64,000 bases of DNA, taken from positions 721,634,367 to 721,698,366 of the forward strand of contig NC_081413.1 of NCBI RefSeq assembly GCF_030272615.1, given 5' to 3'. The stretch's first letter is position 1. Each line of letters opens with the position of its first letter. Shown here piece by piece: positions 47,131 through 59,282 of the stretch. Source of the DNA: Cryptomeria japonica (lineage: Eukaryota; Streptophyta; Pinopsida; Cupressales; Cupressaceae). The notes under the pieces are model-generated. The model searched no databases. It had not been told where the DNA came from and was given only the letters and a program-made list of their open reading frames with translations. The position numbers and the translations under genes are program-made.

Positions 47131-48118
47131 ACATAGCCCCAACTGCATCTACTTCATCTCTTATTCTCTTAATAAAAATTTATGGGCCAAGGAAAAAACT
47201 CATCTCGTAAAACTCCATCAACTATTTTTATGTGTATGCATGGATATGTTTTAATATTAAATATTAATTATTTCATGTGTAAATGATTGTCAAAGATAAA
47301 AGGTTTTTATGTACATGATCACAATATGAGACTCCATGCTTTAACATGATTGTATACTTATATGTTACCATTTAATTATGTTGGCCAATATTTTTAATAT
47401 TATAGTTTTAATTGTTTTAGTATATATTGAATGTATTTTTCTTTTTATTTATGTAGAATAATACTTGACAATGTAATTAATGTTTACAAATAATCAAAAT
47501 AGGTTAATGAGACTAGAAGAAATATATGCTAATTTATTGAAAAAAAAAAGATTAACCACAATTTATTAAATTCGCTTAAAATTTTTGAATGAAGGTTGAC
47601 AGAAGAAATTCAAAGAAAAATATTTAGAAAAAAAATCGTCTCCATAACTCTTTAAGAATGTAGATTGTTTATTACGTCATCTCCTTTATATTTATACTAC
47701 GTGTCTTTATTTAACTCAAAAAAAATGAGATTCCATAATACTCTAGGCACATAAAAATAAAACATGCCATTATAATTGCTTGTTAATATTAGTATAAAAT
47801 TTTCAAACATAACTTTTAAATTTTAAGTATAGTATTTAACTTCAAATTTAAAGAAAATATTTTATCATTTAAAAAAAAAATTATCTTTAAATTGTCAAAT
47901 TATACATTAAACTTGTAAGTGAATGAATTAAAAAAAAAACATTTTACAATAAAAAAATGTGTAATGGGGTATCATTTAACCTCCAATGGGAAGAAGAGAA
48001 TTAAGGCACTTACTATTCTTAATGATGTTACCTTGATACAACATGAAACTTCTTGAAGTGCTTATTTTCACAACTAAAGCACTTCTACATTGTACATATC
48101 CTCCTTTTCATGCTTAGA

Positions 48119-48417
48119 GAAGGCTTCTACATATATTCCTTTTCTCCAATAACCTACCTTAAGTCCAAAGGCTCAACATTTGTGGTGCAAGTTTTCACCA
48201 TAAATACTAGTCCCACCAAACACCAAGTGGAATGTGCATAGTGCTCTAAAATTAATTGAAGTAGACATGGCTTCTTGTAAATCTCTTAGCAATAAATTGC
48301 CAAACTTGAACACATATTCATTCAAAAACACACATGCAATCTAGGAAATTGTATATAATTCTAGCCATCATATGTTTGACATCTTATTGACAATGATTTA
48401 TGAATACATCATATGAC
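48119..48417 (-). pseudogene. Dead TIR exon inside intron 2
   Basis: Begins SYDVFINHC in the same frame and context as the intact TIR exon (SYDVFINHHGG), and follows it through KFGN-L and EAMSTS to a final EAF-like segment. It has a TAA soon after the start, frameshifts and a small deletion in the HIAIFSENYAQ region. It lies only 2.9 kb upstream of the NB-ARC exon on the same strand. Confidence 0.8.
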
Positions 48418-49587
48418 ATGTTTTTTTATTTTAGGTGAGGAGGTAACAAAAATATTAGATAAGTAAAAGCTATTATGTAGATCAAAAGTTGAAGTAGTCA
48501 AGATAGTTCTTAGAGCATCAAAAGTATGTAATATGGTATGCACTTATTGTTTATATAATAGTAGTAGGTTGGACAACTCTTAGTCATCAAAATCATTTTG
48601 TAGGGTCTATTTTGGGTTGTCCGCAATGTTTAGAAGGGAAGAGATTGTTAATACATACAATTGAAACAAAGAAAAGTGCTACTAAAAATAAATTGGCGTT
48701 TGAATGCTTCATAGGCTAAGGCTCGGGATTTGTCATAAATTGAGACACGTAGAAATAAGGAAAATAAATAAAGTTGGCTTAATGCAAATATGCTTGAAAA
48801 GGCTAATGGTAATGGTGTGATGTCAAAAAGATGAAGTTGTATCTAGCATATTAACATAGAGGAAAGAAGTAGGAAAATTCTATAGCGGTGAATGAGTGAA
48901 AAATAATTATTTGTTGATGAAAAGCACAAGTAAGAAGTGTAGAAATATTTTTTTAATAAAAATTAAACACATAATTTTTTAAAAAAATTGGTTTTATTTT
49001 GGATTTTTTTCTTTTACCCATAATATATGCCTACTTTTAGTAATGATTTATGTGATGTGTAAAAATGTTTTTGATGTACCTATAAATATTGGCACCTCTT
49101 TAAATGTGAAGTAAGAATTTCTTATTATATGGGTTAACAATCAAATTTTATACCATGGAAAAGAATTTTAAATTGTTTATTCAAAAAGGATTTCCCAAGT
49201 TTAATATCACATATTCTATTTTGTTGCCCTGTAATTTTGGAAGTATATGCATTTCTCCTTTTGGATAGTTTTACCATGCTTCTTTTCTCTACAAAAGAAA
49301 GAATACATGACCTAAAAGTAAATTGCCTAAAAATGGCAAATTTCAAAATGCATAAAGTGCAAATTCATTGTAGAGAGCTAAGATTGCATGTACAGAGCAC
49401 TAGATTGGTCTGAGGAAGGTACAATAAAGTAGTAGACATATAGGAGAAACGTGTTGAGTGTTCTATATAGGGTTCAAGAAGGCCAATGTGGGTTAGGAGA
49501 ATCCATTAAGGCTAGTGCCATTGATGTGCCCTATTTATCTTGGATAGGATAGCTGGGCTAGAGGAGGTATAAACCATCAATTAAGTC

Positions 49588-49930
49588 ATATCATCATCCA
49601 TTTATAGATAGAGATGGCTCGATGCAATTCTTAGATTCATGTTAATGAAGTAGAGTAAGTGTCATCAATCATAAGATCACATTTTATAGCTTACCACTGG
49701 TGTAGCTATCTTTGAAAATTGATATAAAAGATGTTATTTCAAAAAAAAAAATGATATATAAATGTAATACATTCACCATCCATTTAGAGATAGAGATAAA
49801 TCAATGCAATCCCTAGATTTATATTGATGAAGTAGTCGGTGTCATCAACATAAGATCACATTCAATAATTATCACTAGCATAGCTATCTTTAGAAAATTG
49901 ACATAAAATATGTTGTTTTAAAATGTATAT
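49588..49930. repeat. Tandem duplication of about 180 bp
   Basis: Copies at about 49596-49745 and 49777-49925 share CATCCATTTA-AGATAGAGAT, GATGAAGTAG, GTGTCATCAA, ATAAGATCACATT and TAGCTATCTTT. Confidence 0.8.
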
Positions 49931-49950
49931 GACATGTAATGATGACAATC

Positions 49951-50440
49951 GACTCCTCACAATCGAGATGAACAATTAGACTAATTTTTCAAAGTTAGGA
50001 GACACAATTAATTAGAATATCTTTGCTAAATTTAGAAATGGTTTTTAACCACTCAAACTTTTGGAGAAAAAACAATCAAGTGAATAATATTTCTAGAAAT
50101 TAGAGTCCAATTAGGGGGCGGTTGTTAACTTGTGTGAGCAATTGGATATATTAAATAGAATAGTTTAGAAGGAAGTATGGATAGAAATTCTAGTGAGTTA
50201 ATATTTTAATGAGGAGAATTCTAATTTAGGTACAAACTCTTTCTTATCAAACAAATATGTTATATCTGGAATTTTTTTTTTTTTGAGGGGGGGGGTGGGT
50301 GGATATTATGAAATGGAGACTGTCTGCTATTTTTATATGTGAATGTTCTTCAATTTTTAGTGTACATGCATTTGTGAAAAGTTTTTGAATGTTTCATGCT
50401 TTTAACTCAGGAGCAGACCCCATACCTGTTACATCAGTTT
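49951..50440 (+). repeat. Old LTR-like repeat, copy 1
   Basis: Similar over about 480 bp to 57262-57760, with a near-identical block TTTCTAGAAATTAGAGTCCA. It ends near a degraded primer-like TTGGTATTAAAGC (about 50438). The pair could be LTRs of one old element about 7.8 kb long, now invaded by others. Confidence 0.55.
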
Positions 50441-50546
50441 GGTATTAAAGCACAAAGAAGATCTTAAATAAGAGATTTTCATTTAGGTATGTTCTCAGTC
50501 ATTCTTTGGCAGCAGAGGTGTTATGAAATACAATGTGAGGCTAAGT

Positions 50547-50616
50547 TGAAGAAGACATCGCCACTATTGTTAAATCCTACCTGAAGAAGACATCGCCACT
50601 ATTGTTGAATCCTACC
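50547..50616. repeat. 35-bp tandem duplication
   Basis: TGAAGAAGACATCGCCACTA begins at 50547 and again at 50582. Confidence 0.85.
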
Positions 50617-51172
50617 AAGCGTTGAGAAGAAGACAAAAAAAAGAAGATTTTGATGTGTATGGCGTAAGATTGGAAAGAGTGGCATCACATGGCATAAGAA
50701 GCTGCAAATGGGAAGAAGGAAAAATAAGGAGAAAGGAACAGTAATGGGCTATGCATAAGAGAGAAAACGAAGATTGAAGGTGCGTAGGTTTGGGTCCTGG
50801 TTTTGCTGGTTGTATTGGCCTATATTAAGGCTCAAAGTTGCCACTCAAGTGTGTTGCAACTTGCAATATAAAAATAAAAAGTCTACAATTCATATTATTT
50901 GTTGCTACAAACAAAAAGTAAAAGTAAGCAGCTACCGAGTCATAATAGGATCTAACGTAGGAGCTTTCATTACTTCTCTAGTAGAGGAAAGGAGACTTGT
51001 GAAAACGAGAGCTAGTTCTAAAAAATAATAGCTATTCACTGTGTATTTGCTACAACTTAGAGTAATCTAGTATACTTGTAAAAACGAGCGCTCGTTCTAG
51101 AAAATAACAACTATTCAACTTAAGACTAATCTAGTAGACTTGCAAAAATGAACGCTAGTTCTAGAAAATAAC

Positions 51173-51786
51173 TGTTTTCATTCTGCAAGTTTTGTTTCTA
51201 TTTTTAAGCTAGATCTATCCCTGTGCAGCTAGAAAATTTTACATGGTATCAGAGTCACTTTCTGCAAGACCACTTTTGGTTGCAAGACATTGTAGCATAT
51301 TAAGTGTCATGCAGAGTTAGTGTTTATTTTGAGGGGGGGTTTTGTTCCCACTGGGTTTTCCCTCTTTCCTCTTTTATTTCCTTTTCACTAGGCTTTTCTC
51401 CTTAGTTATAGACTTAAGGGGGGGTGTTAGCGCAACTTTATCTCCAGTTCTTTTCTCCATGATTTACAGATAACTGCCGATGCATGCTCCTCCTTACATT
51501 AAGCCTGTGACTTATGGAAAACTTCTGATTGCATGCCCTATGCGCTATTTGCAATAAGCTAACTAATGTGAACAAGAAGTTAGTCTTCACGATCTCTAAA
51601 ATCTTCACCACCATTTCTGCGGATATCAATTATATTTAATGCAAGTACTGTATTGTAATTTTAATATAAAAATTTCATTTATAAACAGATCTGTGTTTGT
51701 TCTGTGTTTTTGCTATGTTTTCATTCTGCAAGTTTTGTTTCTATTTTTTAGCTAGATCTATCCCTGTGCAGCTAGAAAATTTTACA
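51173..51786 (+). mobile_element. TRIM-like (non-autonomous copia-type) element, 5' truncated
   Basis: 3' LTR 51425-51786 (TGTTAGCGC to AATTTTACA). 5' LTR remnant 51173-51243 matches the last 71 bp. Primer site TGGTATCAGAG (51244, initiator tRNA-Met), internal region of only 181 bp without coding, polypurine tract just before 51425. Small size with primer site and polypurine tract but no protein is the definition of a TRIM element. Confidence 0.8.
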
Positions 51787-52473
51787 TTCACTGTGTTACA
51801 TCTTAGACTGATCTTTTAATATCAAGTCTATAGTAAGTTTTTCTATTGATGTTATGTTGTGTTAGTATAGATTTAGTATTATGCACATTGCAGTCGAAAT
51901 ACAACATTTTTTTAGGTTTGCATTCACATCTTCCTCTAGGAAGAAGATAATGTTTGTTGATGATATTGTTCAAGTGAAGCCTCTACAATTTCATGTGTTC
52001 CTATAAAAGAACGAAGCAGAAGAAACATAGGAGGAGAGAAGGTTTGGTTTTGTGTAGGTTGTAAGAAGTAGATGCTTATTGGTAGTGTGGGTAGGGAAAA
52101 TGTGGTAAAGCTCGTCAAGCTAAGTAGTTGCAATTGTGCACTCTACTATTTGTTATGCATGAAGATATGGGGCATTAACTTGTGGGTATTGCCTTATATA
52201 ATTGTATTAATTTCTTGAAGGATTGAAGAATAGTAATAAAATGTTGATATATGGTCAATAAATTTTTCTTTCAAAGGAAAGAGGAGATTTGCAGCTTTCT
52301 TTTGGGGCTAAAATATGATTATGGAGATATATCATGATGTGAATAAGAGGATGATCAAGTTGGAAGAAAGAGTAAGACAAAGCCAACAGAAGAAGCTAAC
52401 AAAGGGTCAACAAAAGGAAATACAATAATTAGAGTTTGAGTTAGAATTACGGTGGCTGTTGGAGGAATATAAA

Positions 52474-53923
52474 TATCATGCCCCTGCCCTGATACCTCCT
52501 CAAATCTGATACATATCACTAATTATAAAATCGTCTTATTTATAAGACATCACAATTTTCTTATATCTAGCCGACCTCCTTGACTTCGATGAAAATAAGT
52601 AAAAATAGAAGTTGTTCGACCCTTATGGGAACAAAAACAAAGGGGATAAAAATGGTTGAGGACCAATCTAGCCTTGAAGAAGGGAAGTAGTTTGAAACAA
52701 AAAGAAAATCAATAACATAAGGGCCGACTCATAAGCTGACTATACCCAAAATAAAGGCATATATATAGAGCTGAGGCATAGGACAAACGGAGATGCAACA
52801 TGCAAGATACAAATAAGGCGCATTTAATTATTGTAGAGCAGTGATTCCTAAACCTAGACCGGTATACAGCGACCCATATGATTAAGGAATTGGTTATTAT
52901 AAATGATTAACAGAACAAGGCAGAGCCTAATTGCAATGTATTTTAGAAGAGACGCCACTCTTGAAGAAAGGATGGCCGCCTACAAAGACACAACCTTTCA
53001 GCAATAAGAGAAGGATATAAAAATAAAAGACCTTGATTGGATAAGGGCATCAAAATGAAGTAGTAACACTTGTGGTAGGTGGCATAATGTAATTTAATGT
53101 ATATAAATACTCACATATGAACAATATGTATGCAACCTAATGATATTTTATTACTATATGATATCTTATGTAAGGAATATAGATAATAATGTGTAATTTT
53201 TCATATGTCTGTTTAAACAACCATAATAGGGATAGTGAGGGAATATATGGAGGGAAAATAGTTCTGAGGTCCTCTTCTAAGCACACCATCTCATGGTGGT
53301 TACTAATAGTCACATTAGGCCAAGGGGGTGCAAGGAGTGCCCCACCCTTGGGCTTAGAAGGGAAGGATACATTTCAGACATCTTCTTGTATTTTTCTCCA
53401 CAAGCCTCCACCATGATTGACTATTGGATTAAGGAGTCCCAATCATAAGGAGGTGAATAAGTTGGTATGATGAGGGGGAATGGTCGTAGGATACCTCACT
53501 AGGTACACCCCCTCATGTGGATAGTGGAAGGCCACATGAGGCCAAGAAGGATGGTATATTCACTCTTGGGCATAGGGTAGAGGGTTACTTTGGGCATCCT
53601 ATCATGTCTCCTTATCCTAACCCTCTATGGTTGAACTCCATTAATGAATTAGATATACCATATGATTAAAATAATATTCTTGTCCCCAGTACATAAGACC
53701 TATGCTTTGATTAACATAATGTTCCCAATCTTAGTAGGGAAGATCTATTTTATGAATTATGCTTCAATGATTATCTAACACAATTGTAGGGCCTCAACCA
53801 AAATCTCTCTTGTTCAACAATTCAAGTTGGTAAATGATATCTCTAACTTTATTTCATTTCTTGCTTTGCTTGGAAATGTGATTTTGGGGAGAAACTAGAG
53901 CATTTACAAAAGGGGACATTACA
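52474..53923 (+). repeat. Possible decayed LTR
   Basis: Ends in AAAAGGGGACATTACA (53908-53923), the same end as the LTR-like sequence at 17231 in arm 1. A start near 52474 (ATCATGCCCCTGCC) is a guess based on the inverted terminal bases. No partner LTR was found. 52500-53900 has no gene. Confidence 0.3.
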
Positions 53924-54296
53924 ATAAGTTATGCAATTGTAAGCAAGCAAAGACAAAGAAGTTTGTAATAAAGGTGTTGAAGAGGAATGAGAAGGTAAAT
54001 GATAATGGTAGAAAAAAAATTCCCTATGTGAAAGAGCCATTCTTAGAATGGGAGGTCATTTGGTCAAGGATTAGCCAAGGAGTGGAACTATTAAAATAGG
54101 GAAAGATAAAATTCCTTGCAGAGTTGGCAAAAGTATTAGTGGATAAAAGACCTTTGAATGAGATCTTCCAAGAGTTACAAGGAGCAGATGTAGATGAATG
54201 GGATGATGATAAAGAATATCAGAGGGATGGAGTTGTTGAGCTATGTTACCCTAAGAAGGGGAAGGCATTGAAGATTACAATGTAGAAAGATAAGAG

Positions 54297-54707
54297 TTGG
54301 AAGACTGTAATGAGAAGGAACACAACCTATCACAGGAGGAGGCCCAAAACATTGTGGCAATGGAAACAATCCACGTTGTAGAGGAAGCTACAACACAAAT
54401 GGAGATCTTTGGGAGCCCCATATGTGATGAAGATTTAATACTTTTAGAGAACACAACTTGCCAAAAACAACTAGATGTATGCCTAGAGAATCTCATTAAT
54501 AAGAAAGGAGCAAAACCTCATCATTTTCTTAAAGAAAGAACAAGGGTGAAGGAAGCTACAATAGAGATGGAGATCTTTGGGAGCCCCACATGTGATGAAG
54601 ATTTAATATTTTCAAAGAACAAAACTTTCCAAAAACAACTAGATGTATGCCTAAAGAATCTCATTAGTAGGAAAGGAGTAGAATATCATCATTTTTTAAA
54701 GAAATAA
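54297..54707 (+). pseudogene. Open frame with a 56-residue internal duplication, retroelement-like
   Basis: 136 codons. Two copies of a 168-bp unit start at 54384 and 54552, each with MEIFGSP-CDEDLI, then QKQLDVCL-NLI and HHFLK. Upstream frames (54060-54280) also look like decayed coding with stops. I do not recognise the family. It lies on the strand opposite to the TNL gene, inside its putative intron. Confidence 0.35.
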
Positions 54708-55211
54708 CAAGGGTGATTGAGAAAGGAAATAAAAACACAAACGTTTGTTTAGCGACAAAAGAGGACAATAAAGAAAATGAGGTTGACTTTTGGACATCAT
54801 GTGAAGTCAAGAAACATACCTCTTTAAAGAACTTGAAAGCATGCCCAAGTGGCATGATATGGAGGAGGAAGCACTTTATAGGAAATTTGTATTCTCTCAA
54901 CATTAATTTTGTTTAAAATGATTTATGTGGAGGAGATACAAGTGGTGTAAAGAGAAATGATGATTTTCAATGGGGAAATCTCTTACGTCTTTAGGGAGCT
55001 AGGAAAAGAGGAAGAAGTCCAACTGGCAAAGGAGAAATTCTATTCCAACAAGTTGTTGGAAGTGAAAGAAGAGAAAATGTGATGATTTGAAGAGATCTAC
55101 TTTGGTGGAAGGGAACATTGTGGCTTGATTCTTCAAGTTAAGACAGTTCTAACATCTATTTCAAACTCTTTCTTTGATGTTTGATGCAGTAGCATCTTGA
55201 GATAAAAAACT

Positions 55212-57118
55212 TGTTGGAAGGTAAATTAATTGTAGCTGATCAAGTGTCAATACAGACCAAGGGAAGCTTCTAGATATCCATATCTTTCACGTGCATGCAT
55301 TCAAGAAGCTTCTTTCACCTGCCCACCATTATTGCTACAGCTAACTCTAATCTACAGTTTCCAGAACATTTAATATGTATAGGTCTATAAATTGAATGTA
55401 TTCGAAATACAATCTTAGAGCCCTTTTATGGGTTCTCTCCTGTCTCTTCCCCTCTGTATTTCTGTGTGTATTACTGTTGTTTTTATCATGGTATCAGAGC
55501 CGAAGGTGATAATAGGGTGTGCTCCAGTTTGCAGAGTTATTCTATGTTTGGTTTCTCTTTATTCTGTTGTGTTTGTGTTGTGTGTAGATGCCAGTGAGTT
55601 TTGCACCACCTGATTTGGTGAAGTCTGAGCTGTCTTTCTGGTTTTTGCGGTTGAAATGCCAGTGAATTTGACATGTTGAATAGTGCCACCCAAAACAAGG
55701 GGAAACGTTTGTGGTAGAAATGTATATCGAAGATACCAGTGTTGAAAGATTGAGAAGCCGCTAGACAAAGATCGCTGGATTGCAGAAAGTTTGAAGTGTT
55801 TCGAAGTGAAAGACTATTGAGACATGGGTGAAGAGAGTGGGATCTGATACAGAGGGTGAAATAGAGGCTTGGAGCCGTGAGCGCTCCAGTCAGTTGTGTG
55901 GGGTCAGTCAATTATGTGAACTTTAATTTTTAAGGTTTTGTAATATGGTAGTGAATTGTTTAGGCTTGTGTATTTGTGTCCTAATTAAGACATAGAGCTT
56001 GGTTTTTATGAACGAATTGTGTGAATATCTAGTATTATAGATATTAGATGGAGTTAGTTGTGATAGCATAATGTGCAAAGTGTTTTGATCGGTGGTGAGA
56101 AATTTTTTGTCTCTAAATCTTAAGGCTATGTCATTGTAAAAAGTGGGACAGGTGTGGCAAGTATGTGAAAGTCACGTAGCATTGTAGTGATCCCCCATAG
56201 TATTGTTTGTGAATGGGCATAGTTGATAAGTTTGTTTCTTTTTGGAAAAATATTTTAAGGTAAAACAGAAGTGTGTATTCTATCTAAGTTTGTGTAAGGG
56301 GTGCATGATCGATGGTACCCGACACCCAAAAAGTGTTTGGTTTAATATATTGATGAACCGTGTATCTGAAAAGCATTCCTATAGAACTGGCGAGCACAAT
56401 GGCTAGTTACCTATGTGTCTCGGTAGATGGTTTGCCTTTTATATGGACTCAATAATTTTAGTAAAAAATTCTGAAGTGATGAAAGTTTCCCCATCACGAT
56501 GGTCATTGGAACCATGTTAGTGCTGAGTCTCTTGTGATGGTTTGTGGTAAGACAAAACCACTTGTTTGGGTAAAAAAACCCAAAGTAATATGAAATTCAA
56601 AGTGATTGTATCAGTTGGGGAAAACCCAAATGGTTATGGGTAAACCGGTTAAAAACCCAAAAGTTATTGTAAAAGAGAAGTTTGTAGCGAATCGGTTAAG
56701 GGTAAACTGTGAAAACCCAAAGTGATTAGGGGAAACGGAATTTGTTGTAAATGGGTACCTAAAAGGCTTAAGGCCAGAACCAATCCTTTTGAGTTTATGG
56801 GGGGATATCAAAAGCAATTAGACAATTAATTTATGGGGGGATGTTGGAAGGTAAATTAATTGTAGCGGATCAAGTGTCGGTACAGACCAAGGGAAGCTTC
56901 TAGATATCCGTATCTTTCACGTGCATGCATTCAAGAAGCTTCTTTCACCTGCCCACCACTATTGCTACAGCTAACTCTAATCTACAGTTTCCAGAACATT
57001 TAATATGTATAGATCTATAAATTGAATGTATTCGAAATACAATCTTAGAGCCCTTTTATGGGTTCTCTCTTGTCTCTTCCCCTCTGTATTTTTGTGTGTA
57101 TTACTGTTGTTTTTATCA
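55212..57118 (+). mobile_element. Short non-autonomous copia-type LTR element (TRIM/LARD-like)
   Basis: Two LTRs of 277 bp (55212-55488 and 56842-57118), from TGTTGGAAGG to TTTTTATCA, about 8 differences by eye (2.9%). Primer site TGGTATCAGAGC at 55489-55500, an exact initiator-tRNA-Met match. Polypurine tract TTATGGGGGGA at 56831-56841. Flanks AAACT and AAACC, a target duplication with one mismatch. The 1,353-bp interior has no coding. 56560-56760 repeats AAAACCCAAAGTGATT-type words. Confidence 0.9.
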
Positions 57119-57261
57119 AAACCGCTTCCACGTTCACCAAAAACTGTAATAATTGGGTTGTTAAGATTCTTAATGTTTTAATATGTTGAACTTTGCTTTC
57201 ATGTAAATATGTTTTGAACTAAGGAGGTTCAAAATTCTAAAGAAGAAGAGAATGCTGCAAA

Positions 57262-57760
57262 CCAACTCCTCACAATGAGGAAACACAATCATACCAATTT
57301 CTCAGGATTAAGAGGCATAATTAGTCTATATTTACTAAATTTGGAAGTGATTTTTAACCACTTAGACTTTTGGGGAAAAAGCAATTGAGTGGATACTGTT
57401 TCTAGAAATTAGAGTCCAATTAGAGGGTGGTCATCGGAGCAATTGAAAATATTAAATGGAACAGTTTAAAGTGAAGTAAGGGTAGAAATTCTCAATGAGT
57501 TATTCTTTTTGATGGGGGAAATCCTCACTTAGTAACAGGCTCTTTCTTATCTGTAGATATGTTATATCTTAATATTTTCAAGATATTGTGAAATGGAGAA
57601 TGTGTTCTTAATATTTTCAAGATATTGTGAAATGGAGAATGTGTTCCTCGCTATGTGTCTCCTATTTTCATATCTGAATGTTCTCCAATTTTTAATTTGC
57701 ATGTATTTGTGAAAAATCTGTGAATGTTTGAAGTTTTTAACTAAGGAACAAACCCCAGGC
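57262..57760 (+). repeat. Old LTR-like repeat, copy 2
   Basis: Partner of 49951-50440. Contains a 40-bp tandem duplication (57569-57648, ATTTTCAAGATATTGTGAAA twice) missing in copy 1. Confidence 0.55.
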
Positions 57761-58052
57761 TTGCTGCATTATATAAATAGAACAGGCTTCTTGAAAAAGA
57801 CATCTCTTAATATATTTTACGTAATTTTTCTTATGACAAATATGTTAGAAAGAAATTATGAAATCCAAAATATTATTCTTAAATTATTTTTACATAATCA
57901 TATTAAAAATTATGCATTGATAATTGTATGTATTATTTCAAAAGGAACAAACTTAAGGCTGATACATACAGTAGACAAAACGTAAAGAACCGCCACCAGA
58001 AAAACACGCAAAAAGACTTGATAAGCTAAATGAAAGACCATTTTGTACTTAC

Positions 58053-58741
58053 CCTTGCTTTGGAATGATCTGGCCTTTGAAAAGGGAAGCTCTATGGAGT
58101 GCCCACTTCCAGCTTTCAAGCTGTTCTGAGTACCTGCTCAGGTGGAGCAGCATGCAAGCACAACAGAACAAACTTTATTATATATGACAGATAAAGAGAA
58201 GAAAATGATAATAACTGAGAATATCTGATCATAAAATATTTCTTAGTATATACTGGCAAATGGGCATCCAGGAGACAAGCAGAGGAAGAGTATTGGAGGT
58301 GTACCTGTTCTTGATTTCATAGTTGTTGAAGGCTTCTGCATAAATCCCTTTTCCATTCGTCCATCTTAAGTCAGAGGGCTCAACATGATAGAAAATGGGG
58401 ATGAATATGATGTTGGGTAGTTGCAGTATAAATGCCAGCTCAGCCAAACACCAAGGGGATTGTGCATAGTTCTCAGAGAAAATGGCTATGTGAACTGAAG
58501 AAGTACACATTGCTTCTTTTAAAGCTGCTGGGAAAAAAATCCCAAACTTGAGCTCATACTTGTCCAAAAACACTCTCAGTCCAGTGGGATATAATTTATT
58601 ATAGATACTGCTAGCAACCGTGTCTTTTACATCCCCTCCATGATGATTTATAAAGACATCATAGGACAGTTGTGTCATTCTGGAGGAGGATTCAGCAGGG
58701 GCAGTTGGGCCAATTATTAAGTTATCAAAAGGGGCTTCCAT
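58053..58741 (-). CDS. TIR exon and linker exon of a TNL-type gene
   Basis: Exon 1: 58741-58305 (146 codons, phase 2). TIR domain with YDVFINHHGGDVK, LRVFLDKYELKFG, HIAIFSENYAQSPWCLAEL (the Glu after WCLA is the expected catalytic residue of TIR NADases) and FIPIFYHVEPSDLRW. Donor GTACAC. Exon 2: 58133-58053 (27 residues, YSEQLESWKWALHRASLF) after acceptor GAGCAG, ending before GTAAGT. Family knowledge: TIR domains cleave NAD+ to make immune signals. The frame is open upstream of MEAPFDN into the assembly gap, so the true start may lie there. Joining to the NB-ARC exon 12.9 kb away is in phase but unproven; it could instead be a free TIR gene. Confidence 0.85.
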
Positions 58742-58782
58742 TATGATTAGATACAAACTGAAACAAACAAGAATGCTGATAA

Positions 58783-59282
58783 NNNNNNNNNNNNNNNNNN
58801 NNNNNNNNNNNNNNNNNNNNNNNNNNNNNNNNNNNNNNNNNNNNNNNNNNNNNNNNNNNNNNNNNNNNNNNNNNNNNNNNNNNNNNNNNNNNNNNNNNNN
58901 NNNNNNNNNNNNNNNNNNNNNNNNNNNNNNNNNNNNNNNNNNNNNNNNNNNNNNNNNNNNNNNNNNNNNNNNNNNNNNNNNNNNNNNNNNNNNNNNNNNN
59001 NNNNNNNNNNNNNNNNNNNNNNNNNNNNNNNNNNNNNNNNNNNNNNNNNNNNNNNNNNNNNNNNNNNNNNNNNNNNNNNNNNNNNNNNNNNNNNNNNNNN
59101 NNNNNNNNNNNNNNNNNNNNNNNNNNNNNNNNNNNNNNNNNNNNNNNNNNNNNNNNNNNNNNNNNNNNNNNNNNNNNNNNNNNNNNNNNNNNNNNNNNNN
59201 NNNNNNNNNNNNNNNNNNNNNNNNNNNNNNNNNNNNNNNNNNNNNNNNNNNNNNNNNNNNNNNNNNNNNNNNNNNNNNNNNN
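58783..59282. other. Assembly gap, exactly 500 N
   Basis: The round number marks a placeholder of unknown real length. It hides the promoter and possibly the start of the TIR gene and the edge of the inverted duplication. Confidence 0.99.

Larger units (their letters stand above)
45173..58052 (-). other. Putative 12.9-kb intron 2 of the TNL gene
   Basis: Acceptor TTGTTCAG at its end and donor GTAAGT at its start. The phase (GG/T) matches across it. It contains the dead TIR exon, two TRIM-like elements, LTR-like repeats and tandem duplications listed separately. 47130-48118 and 48430-49580 are AT-rich and hold nothing recognisable. Whether the intron exists as one unit is unproven. Confidence 0.5.

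Noticed and set aside
55489-55500. tRNA gene suggested by TGGTATCAGAGC
   Set aside because: This is only the 12-nt primer site complementary to initiator tRNA-Met. No cloverleaf follows, here or at 51244 and 17234.
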